From Acanthaster planci (lineage: Eukaryota; Echinodermata; Asteroidea; Valvatida; Acanthasteridae), in assembly GCF_001949145.1 (NCBI RefSeq), contig NW_019091506.1, positions 90,279-152,278 on the forward strand: a DNA stretch of 62,000 nucleotides, given 5' to 3'. Position numbers and translations under genes: made by a program. Shown here piece after piece: positions 54,531-62,000 of this stretch (its first letter is position 1; each line of letters begins with the position of its first letter). The notes beneath the pieces were generated by a model. It was given only the letters and a program-made list of their open reading frames with translations, did not search any database and was not told the origin of the DNA.

Positions 54531-55566
54531 CCTAGGTTTGATTTCATTTTGGAATGATCCAAGGATCATTGTGTTGTGACTAAAGGCGATTAATACTTCG
54601 TGTGAAAGCGAAAGAAAATACGAATTTGCTAAAGTTGAACACATTTCAGCTCAAGCAAAATTTTGCTGCAAATTTTTTTGTGACGTCAGATTCGCTTTTG
54701 CCTGAAGTATGAACTGGCCTTTAGTTGCGTTGTTTTCTCCTTATTTAAAAGCTTTTTTCTTCAGCTTCTCGTAGAAATCTACTGGCATTACAGTCCAAAG
54801 TTGCTTTGAAGAGAATCATCTGGTTTCATTAACAAACATCATCACAGTGTTCTCAAATAACTTGTGCCTTCTCAGTTATTCAAGCTGTCAAAGATCAATT
54901 TTGCTTGCACATAATGAATTAACCAATTCTAACACTGATCATGAGTATTTTTATCGGCAACTCTTACATTATGTCTCAACAACTACAAAAAAACAACCAA
55001 GTTTAATACTGTTTTGAAAATAACAACACAAAAGGTAGCTTCAAAATATTTTCCAAAGTGGATCTAAAATATGCAACTGATACATAACTTCATACAACTG
55101 TATAAATCTGACGCAAGCTTTACACACAAACCCTAGAACAGGACAAGTATTATTAATGTACTGAATATATTTTGGCCATATGATTTCATTTTACTGATTT
55201 ATCTAACCAACCATTTCTGTCACTGGAATAACCAAGTTTGTTAATAAAAAGGTTCATGTACAATAGACATGTAAACAGTTCAGTGACAAAGGATACCGGT
55301 GCATGCTATGCCTAGGTCATTGATACACATGTATGCCTAAGACCATGCTAAGACCAACTCAGTCCACACTTGGCCTGTCTGCATAATAACGTGATGCGTG
55401 CCAGTCATCACATTTTCTATAGGCAGAAAGAAAATTCATACTGAAACTAAAGACAATTTTGAAAATTAACCAAAGAGAGCAAAAATTATATCTGAAATTA
55501 TGTGTCATTTGGAAAAGAATTTGGACTGTGTGATTTTTCTCGTAAGGCTGTACATGGAAATGCAGA
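54531..55566. other. Intergenic stretch before the retroelement
   Basis: AT-rich sequence with no recognisable gene. It ends in AAATGCAGA immediately before the TGTTCC start of the 5' LTR. Confidence 0.7.
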
Positions 55567-56350
55567 TGTTCCAGTGACCCAGATCAAAACATTAATTTTT
55601 AAACAGCGCCCTCAATAGTTTACTAATAAGAAGCTCCACATGTTTTGTCAGTGTTTTGTTAATGTTTTCCCTGTGAAGAAATCCTGACCAAAATGTGATT
55701 AGTTTGCAGCCTGCACAAAGGGACTCTTATAACCTAAGTTAAAATAGTATCTTAGAGGAGTTTGCCAAAGTAGTAAGTTTGCTTCTGAGTGTTTTCTTAA
55801 AGGAGTTCTTGAGATTTTGGACCATGAAACTTTGCATAATCATAATGCTTAACATTAGATTAGCAAATATTTCCAGTGTAACATGTACTGAGATGAAGCC
55901 AATTCATACATGAGACATATCTCATTGGAGATTTAAGTTCAAGTAAGCTTTATGAATATATTGAACTTAGCTGTTTCACTGAAGCCACCAAAGTCAGTTT
56001 TATCATCTTAGTTTAGCCTGGTTGAATGTTATAAGCAAATGTCAGTCAATTAAGCTGTAGGCCTACATGTAGTTTGAAGAACCGATAAGTGCAGAATGTA
56101 GTACATGTGTAACAAGCTCTTGAAAGGAAAGATAATATGCACACTGTTAAACATGACTGCCAGTTTATTGACTACTGCCAATCAGATTTTGTAAACCTCT
56201 TTTGAAGTTTAGTTATTCTAGGAAACTCAACATTGACGAAAATTGTTCATAACTTTGTCCTTTTCAGATCGAATAAATACTGCTAAGTAAGCCATATCCA
56301 ATATATATGCAAATTTTCCTCTTGAGTCCGATTGAGTTGCTTGCACTTCT
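55567..56350 (+). repeat. 5' LTR of BEL/Pao element
   Basis: The LTR begins TGTTCCAGTGACCCAGATCA. The same sequence restarts at 61636 and can be followed to the window end, about 365 aligned bases with about 25 substitutions by eye and a few small indels. The 3' border is uncertain, as the 3' LTR is cut by the window end; the gag-like frame starts near 56397. An AATAAA at 56272 could be the LTR polyA signal. A primer binding site was not recognised. Confidence 0.85.
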
Positions 56351-56396
56351 GAAGATCCACAAAATTCGATTTCTACTCTGACGAGGTGTATGCATC

Positions 56397-56805
56397 GTGG
56401 CAGAAGCAGAAGCTAAGGAAGCGAATAAGACAAAGAGAAGTGCCAAGGCAGCCCTCACCCGTCATGGCAAGGCCTTGCACATCCTGATAGAAGGTAACTG
56501 TTCGGCTGCCGAAGTAAGAGATCTCCTCTTGAAAATTGAGCATGCATATGAAGATCTGGTGCAGAAGCATGAGGTGTACACACAGTGCATTGATGATGAT
56601 GATGATGATGAATTTGACCATGAAGAAACCTGACTGGTGGAATGTCAACAAAGCTTTCTTGACCTGAAGCCTTTGTATGAGACAACTGATTACCTGACGA
56701 AAGATGAGAGCAGTGCAGCTAGTCCACTCACAGAAGCTGAACCAAATGAAGGTACAGGAATAGATCCCGTCACGTCCTTTACCAGGCCAAACAATGATGT
56801 ACTGT
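56397..56805 (+). pseudogene. BEL gag, N-terminal part, broken
   Basis: The frame opens without a clear ATG (GTG at 56397). It shows an Ala/Lys/Glu-rich start and a KALHILIEGN...EVRDLLLKIEHAYEDLVQKH-type helical region, the usual N-terminus of BEL/Pao gag polyproteins. An Asp-rich run encoded by a (GAT)n tract follows. An in-frame TGA at 56631-56633 interrupts it, and the same frame then continues with gag-like sequence (LDLKPLYETTDYL) until a second stop at 56803-56805. The missing ATG and the stops mark it as dead. Confidence 0.8.
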
Positions 56806-56836
56806 AGCTGTTCTTGAACCACACTTTCCAAACCTT

Positions 56837-57192
56837 GTGGGAAAACCCGTTAGTGAGCCACACCCTGCCGCTGATCTACTGTTCCTGATTGACCAGTCAC
56901 CCCCTGCTAACCCTGAGGCAAACCTTGCTAACCCCGAAGAAATGCCAATCAGTGTCAGTAAGCCTAAGTTCTGCAGCCTCAAAATGGAGAAACCGAAACC
57001 GCCCAAATTCTCAGGTGATGTGAGGGAGTTTTTTACCTTCTGTTCAGATTTCCTACACATGGTTGATGAGAAGTAAAGCAAACATGATGCCATTGCACTT
57101 CTTCGAACCTGCTTGCAGGGAAAACCCTTGACCTAATTAAAGGCCTAGGATCAGAGTACGATGCTGCCTGGAAATACCTCAATTCTGTTTAA
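56837..57192 (+). pseudogene. BEL gag, DUF1759 region, broken
   Basis: The frame reads into LKMEKPKPPKFSGDVREFFT and FCSDFLHMVDEK, the start of the DUF1759 gag domain (PKFSGD...F..F...F). A TAA stop at 57074-57076 ends it. Further DUF1759-like sequence follows in more than one frame (DAIALLRTCLQGK, then a frame change, then YDAAWKYLNSV), ending at an in-frame TAA at 57190-57192. Confidence 0.82.
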
Positions 57193-58521
57193 GGCGTTCC
57201 AAGATTCATAGCAGATATCATCACCCAAGACATTGCCAAGTTCAAACCACTGAAGGAGAACGAGGATGACCGATTCTGTGAGCTGGTACATCTATTGAAA
57301 TGCAGTTACAACATGATGAAGGCAGTTAGCTGTTCCCATGACATGGACAACAATCACATGTTAGCCATGGTAGAGAAGAAAATGAGCACAGATGATCGCA
57401 AAGTGTGGTTTCGTTCACTGGAAAGAGACAACCCTCAAGCAACGATGGAAAATCTCATGACATGGATGACGTCAGAAATGAAGTCATGGATGAGGGCAGC
57501 AGCACTACGTAACACCAGCCAACACTCCACACCAAGGTCCCACTCAGTGAGCCATGTCACCAAGGCTGTATCACCGAGCAAGAAGATGATGCCCAGTTTC
57601 AAGTGCTGGACATGCCAAGTTTCTGATCATTGGGTAGACCTGTGTCCAAAGCTAACCTTGATGAGCCAAGGTGAAAGTCTGAATACGATGAAAGATAGAC
57701 ATGCTTGCTTCAGCTGTCCGGAGAAGGCGGGAAGGAACCATAGTATGACAACATGTTTGAAAAGACGACAGTGTACTGAATTCATCAATGGAGTTCAGTG
57801 TAAATCACTGCATCATCCAACGACTACCAACTCCGTAGGCGTGGCTACCGTACACTGCAGTGATGTCTCTCTGCCAGTCATTCAAGTCGATGTATTGAAA
57901 ACGATGAGTATCAGTCAGATCAGCCTCTCAAAGACATCTCCTGCAGAAGATCTGCATCTGAGAGGAAGGGATGTTGTCACGACACTAACTAAAGTAGGAG
58001 GAGAGGAGGAAGAACTCCACACCAGAGGCTATGAAGCCCATATGCGCCCGATGAATAAGAAGCAAGTTTTCACAGTGAAGGCAGTCGGAATACCAAGTAT
58101 CAGTGATGACGTTGCTGAAGTAGAAATTGCAGACATAGCAGAGCAGTTCAAGATTCACCCCTCTTATCTTCATCGACGAAGTGGCTCCATCAATTTGCTG
58201 ATAGGAATTGACGATGCAAAGATACATGCTGGAGAGACGAGAGAAGTAGGAGATCTTGTGGCAAGCAACTCGCCACTTGGTTGGGTGATATTTGGTTCTG
58301 TACCAGGAAAGCAACGCCAAACCAACCGAGTACTTCATGTAAAATTCTCTGCACCAATAGACATGACAGATTTCTGGACGAGTGAAGCAATGGGAGTGAT
58401 GCTCAAGTCCTGTTCATGCAAACCATCAAAACTTAGTCCAACTGAAGTGGAGGAAGCCAGAGTCATCGAAGAATCTTGCACGAAAGTCGGAAAAAGCTGG
58501 CTCATTCCAATACACATGTAA
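57193..58521 (+). pseudogene. BEL gag end, zinc knuckles and protease region
   Basis: This is the longest open piece (about 440 codons, no ATG at its start). It contains the end of DUF1759 (FIADIITQDIAKFKPL...), two Cys/His zinc-knuckle-like motifs (CWTCQVSDHWVDLC and CFSCPEKAGRNHSMTTC), and a DUF1758 aspartic-protease-like region with TKVGGEEEEL, INLLIGIDDA and SPLGWVIFG. At the place where this protease family has its catalytic Asp-Ser/Thr-Gly, I see no such triad, so the protease looks dead or divergent. The frame ends at 58521 and the following RT sequence is in another frame. Confidence 0.85.
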
Positions 58522-59446
58522 AAAGGACCCCAATCTTCTTCCAGACAACAAAGCACAAGCCAAGAAGAAACTTGCTGCAATTGAAAGATGTCTTGTGAAG
58601 AAGCCGGAGCATGCTGAAGAACATGATCGTCAAATACAAGAAATGGTCAACATGGATTTGGCCAGAAAGCTGTCCCAAGAGGAAATGACGTCGCTCTCAG
58701 GTCCAGTTCACTACATTGCTCACCACGGCATACTCAGACCAGAGAACAAAAGTACACCACTACGCATTCTGTTCAACTTGTCTGCCACATTTCAAGGCCA
58801 CTGCTTGAATGATTACTGGATGAAAGGCCCTGACCTGCTGAACAACCTGTTTGGGGTGATCCTGAGGTTCAGAGAGAATGACGTTGCAGTAATGGGAGAC
58901 ATCTCAAAGATGTATCATCGGATTCTAATTCCCGAGAAAGATCAGCACGTCCATCGGTTCCTGTGGCGAGATCTGGAAATCAACCGAAGCCCAGATGTGT
59001 ATATCAAAACACACATTTGGGGACAAGCCTACACCTGCGATGGCGCAGATAGCACTAAAGAAGACAGCCGAGGAGGGAAAACACACATGTTCAGAGGCAG
59101 CCAAAGCTCTCACCGAAAACATGTACATGGATGACAATTGTGACTCCACCCCAATAGTGGCGCAGGCCCAGAAATTGACGAAGGACATAGACGAGGTACT
59201 AGCCAGTGGAGGTTTCAGTGTAAAGGGCTGGCTATCAAACAAGTCCCTGCAAACGACCAGTCTTGAGAAAGAAAAGTGTGACCTCAAGCCCCTCCAAGTC
59301 ATGACAAAAGAAAAGCATCTTGGAACAGCATGGGATCCCCAACATGATGTCCTCAAGTTCAAAGTAACTACGAGCTTACCCCACGGCTTACCTGCTGAAG
59401 GAGATCAGCGTTCTGTGAGGCTGACGAAGAGAAAATTCTAAATAAG
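58522..59446 (+). pseudogene. BEL reverse transcriptase, frameshifted
   Basis: Peptidase A17/RT-like sequence. The first frame (to 59134) has GPVHYIAHHGILRPENKSTP, LRILFNLSA, LNDYWMKGPDLLNNL and VMGDISKMYHRILIPEKDQH, with the first catalytic Asp in GDIS. Near 58990 the reading moves to another frame, which carries the YMDD box (ENMYMDDNCDS) and VKGWLSNK before a stop at 59441. The catalytic residues are all visible, but in different frames. Confidence 0.9.
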
Positions 59447-60453
59447 GTGGCCAAAATATTCGACCCAGTCGGATTTGCAGCATCCATTGTGATTCGAGCA
59501 AAAATCGCAACGCACCAACTTTGGCGACAGGGCTTAGGCTGGGACCCGGAGCTGCCGCTACCAGAGCAGAACATATGGATCAAGCTATTCAATGAAATGG
59601 ACGAATTGAACAATGTTGCCTTCACAAGATCGCTCACACCACTTACAGCAACTGGAGACCCAACGCTGTGCATCTTTGCTGATGCATCAGAGGATGCATT
59701 CGGAGCATGTGCCTATGTCAGGTGGCAACTTCAAGATGGCACATTTGGTGTCCGATTTGTAGCTGCAAAGTCAAGAGTAGCACCACTCGAAAGGCTTACC
59801 ATACCGTTACTGGAGCTACAACCAGCAGTAGTTGCTACACGCTTGTATAAGACCATCATGGAGGAGACACGTCTTCAGATAGAGAAAACGGTCTTTATGA
59901 CAGATAACTCCATCACGTTAGGATGAGTCCGAGGGCAAACGAGAGCATGCAAACCCTTCGAATCCAACAAAGTTGGTGAAATTCAGAGTTCCTCTGACCC
60001 CTCCCAGTGGCGACATATTCCCGGAAAACACAATGCAGCAGATGATGTCTCTTGTGGCATTCCAGTCAAACACCTGACTGAGCGTTGGCAACAGGGGCCA
60101 GAGTTTTTACGACTACCAGAGGAGGAATGGCCGTCAGGTGTGTCAAAGCAGAAATGGCGAAGAAGCAACATAGTGGGCAAAGTGTCTTCGTGGTACAGGG
60201 AAGAGAAGAAGTCATTGAAAGCACAAAGTTCTCATCCTGGAAAAAACTTGCCCGAGTTACTGCTTACACCTTGAGATTCACGTGGAACGTTAGCGTCAAA
60301 CGTCAACTCAACATGACTGGGAGAGATGATGGCCCTCTTTTGTCACCAGAACTCCAGGAGGCAGAAAAGTATCTGGTACTCCAGGCACAGAAGAGTCTAC
60401 ATGACCGTCTAAACAAGAGTGAATTCAAAGGTCTGAGTCCGTACTTGGAGTAG
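59447..60453 (+). pseudogene. BEL RNase H and connection region, broken
   Basis: It begins AKIFDPVGFAASIVIRAKIA, the conserved post-RT block of BEL/Pao pol. The RNase H core follows with Asp in FADASEDAFGA, Glu in LLELQ and Asp in MTDNS, so three acidic residues remain. A TGA at 59924-59926 falls right after the TDNS motif. The following conserved block (SDPSQWRHIPGKHNAADDVS) sits in another frame near 59993. Later pieces up to about 60453 are in a further frame. Confidence 0.85.
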
Positions 60454-61198
60454 GTGGCAGATTAGATGCATCTTTGATGACGTGGTAAGTGAGACATCCA
60501 GCATTGCTACCAAAGGAGCACCACATATTACCATTGATCATGCGACAGATGCATCAGGACAGCAACCATGGTTGCGAAGGCACGAAGAAAGTTCTGGATC
60601 TAAGAGGTGCACAATCTAGCTAAAACAGTCAAATTTAGGTGTGTTCCATGCCATGAAGCAGAACATAAGACCGAGACCCAGCTTATGACAGACCTACCAA
60701 AGGAGAAATTGGCACCATACATGCCACCATTCTACTTCACGTCATGCGACTATTTTGGCCCATACAATGTGAAGATCAGACAAAATAAGGCTACAGAGCA
60801 CTACGGTGTTATATTCACCTGCCTAAACACACGAGCTGTACATCTTGAGTTGGCAGTTGACTGCTCCACAATGGAGTATCTGCAAGTTCTCAGACGGTTT
60901 TTTGCCATCAGAGGTTATCCGGCTCTAATGATCAGTGACAACGGGATGCAGCTAGTGGGAGCCGAGCGAGAACTAAGAAAGATGATCCAAGGCTGGGATG
61001 CTGAAAAGTTGAGAGTTCTGTGCAGAAAAGAAGATGGAGTGGAAGTTCATTACGCCCAATGCACCCCACCAAAATGGTTGTGCAGAGTCAATGGTAAAAA
61101 GTTGTAAAACTGCACTGAAACCTGCAGTTGGAGCACAGATCCTGACACCCGAAGTCTACATAGTTCTACTTGAGGTTGTGGATCTAGTCAATCAGTGA
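60454..61198 (+). pseudogene. BEL integrase, frameshifted
   Basis: An HNLAKTVKFRCVPCHEAEHK zinc-binding-like segment (60607 onward) is followed by the DDE core: Asp in FTSCDYFGPY, and Asp in MISDNGMQLVGAERELRKM. Just before the expected third acidic residue the frame changes near 61065-61075; the Glu, in a GCAES context, is in the neighbouring frame. The original frame ends at 61107, and the other frame stops at TGA 61196-61198. All three catalytic positions can be seen but not in one frame. Confidence 0.88.
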
Positions 61199-61617
61199 CA
61201 AATCGGAAGGCTTCCCAACGACCCGGTTGATGGTATCTACCTTTCTCCAAATGATATCCTACTGGGCAAGTCATCTGGCAGAGTACCCCATGAGACGAAG
61301 AATCCCAGACACCACGTGGAGTTCGTACAAAGGATCATAGACTCATTCTGGAGGCAGTGGAGCCGGGATGTACTACCATTACTGGTGCTGCGAAAAAGAT
61401 GGAAAGCAGAGAAGCATAACATTCGTGTCAACGATGTCGTGACTGTAGCAGACCCAAGGGAGTACGAGGGAGATGGAGTGTCGGTAGTGTTCTTGTAGTA
61501 TACCCAGGGCCAGATGGCAAGGTACACAACGTCAAGGTGAAGACGGCAACAGGAGAATACCAGAGATCCATCCACAAGATCACAGTGCTCTACCTGTCGG
61601 AAGGATATGAGGACTAA
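61199..61617 (+). pseudogene. BEL pol C-terminal end (DUF5641-like)
   Basis: The first frame reads LSPNDILLGKSSGRVPH, then FVQRIIDSFWRQWSRDVLPL and a VNDVV...AD end, typical of the DUF5641 region after the BEL integrase. A TAG ends it at 61498. The final stretch (KVKTATGEYQRSIHKITVLY then EGYED) is in a different frame and ends at TAA 61615-61617. Confidence 0.85.
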
Positions 61618-61626
61618 CTTCTCATC

Positions 61627-61635
61627 GGGAGAGGA
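61627..61635 (+). other. Polypurine tract
   Basis: CGGGAGAGGA lies directly before the 3' LTR start (TGTTCC at 61636) and 9 bases after the pol stop. It is the expected priming site for plus-strand DNA synthesis in LTR elements. Confidence 0.75.
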
Positions 61636-62000
61636 TGTTCCAGTGACCCAGATCAAAACATTAAACATCGCCCTCAATAGTTTACTAATAAGAAGCTCCA
61701 TGTTTTGTCAGCTTTTTTTGTTAATGTTTTCCCAGTGAAGAAATCCTGACCAAAATGTGATAAGTTTGCAGCCTGCACAGAGAGACTCTCATAGCCCAAG
61801 TTAAAATAGTATCTTGGAGGAGTTTGCCAAAGAAGTAAGTTTGCTTCCGAGTGTTTTCTCAAAGGAGTTCTTGAGACTTTGGACCATGAAACTTTGCACA
61901 ATTTTTAATGTTAGATTTAGCAAATATTTACAGTGTAACACGTACTGAGATGAAACCAATTCATACATGAGACTTATCTCACCGGAGATTTAGGTTCAAG
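61636..62000 (+). repeat. 3' LTR of BEL/Pao element (truncated by window)
   Basis: It aligns with the 5' LTR from its first base. Differences are mostly transitions plus short indels, one of them about 7 bases near 61665. The remaining part lies past the window end. Confidence 0.92.

Larger units (their letters stand above)
55567..62000 (+). mobile_element. BEL/Pao LTR retrotransposon, decayed, cut by window end
   Basis: The order is 5' LTR, gag, zinc knuckles, protease region, reverse transcriptase, RNase H, integrase, DUF5641-like end, polypurine tract, 3' LTR. This is the layout of BEL/Pao elements (DUF1759, DUF1758, peptidase A17/RT and integrase domains). It lies in the same orientation as Meis and about 6.8 kb after the exon 11b stop. 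There are multiple stops and frameshifts in gag and pol, and the LTRs differ clearly, so the copy is old and probably inactive. The target duplication cannot be checked because the right end is outside the window. Confidence 0.93.

Noticed and set aside
56591-56612. (GAT)n run as a microsatellite
   Set aside because: It lies inside the gag-like frame and encodes its Asp run, so it is counted as part of the retroelement.

Overview
This is a metazoan genomic window whose + strand carries one spread-out gene, a Meis/homothorax-class TALE homeobox gene, followed downstream by a decayed BEL/Pao LTR retrotransposon. The organism looks like a marine invertebrate, most likely an invertebrate deuterostome (amphioxus, hemichordate or echinoderm). 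I infer this from long introns with GT-AG borders, an encoded MEIS protein close to the vertebrate ones, very frequent TACATGTA-type palindromes, and the repeat types present. The sequence alone does not fix the species.

Meis gene (1607-48810, + strand). I assemble eleven coding exons with matching splice phases. Exon 1 codes for only four residues (MAQR, 1607-1618). Exon 2 (7170-7417) carries the variable N-terminal region. Exons 3 to 6 (9693-9834, 10790-10840, 13424-13474, 20551-20703) encode the conserved MEIS/PKNOX N-terminal domain that binds PBX/Exd. Exon 7 (30387-30591) is a low-complexity linker. Exons 8 to 10 (31333-31481, 32876-32952, 35921-35979) encode an acidic stretch and the 63-residue TALE homeodomain. 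There are two phase-compatible alternative last exons, 11a (38827-38957) and 11b (48548-48810), giving predicted proteins of 425 and 469 residues. The 5' UTR start and the polyA sites are not fixed by the sequence.

Introns and flanks. Recognisable repeats are: a 132-bp direct repeat flanking exon 2 and a 424-bp foldback between its copies (6778-8422); a foldback MITE at 20876-21111 with a partial relative near 4350; a diverged tandem array at 22790-23290; the 3' end of a CR1/L2-like non-LTR retrotransposon at 35070-35631; and a precisely bounded Tc1/mariner-type MITE at 36322-36587 with TA target duplications. A 271-base assembly gap lies in intron 6. An exact MEIS/PREP-type site upstream of exon 1, CTCF-like motifs at 23793 and 45283, and homeodomain-site clusters suggest a regulated developmental locus.

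Retroelement (55567 to the window end, + strand). A 5' LTR, gag and pol remnants (gag, zinc knuckles, protease region, reverse transcriptase, RNase H, integrase, C-terminal DUF5641-like region), a polypurine tract and a truncated 3' LTR are all visible. The coding part is broken by several stops and frameshifts and appears inactive. I did not find a bacterial or phage-type system, a CRISPR array, an rRNA or a convincing tRNA gene.
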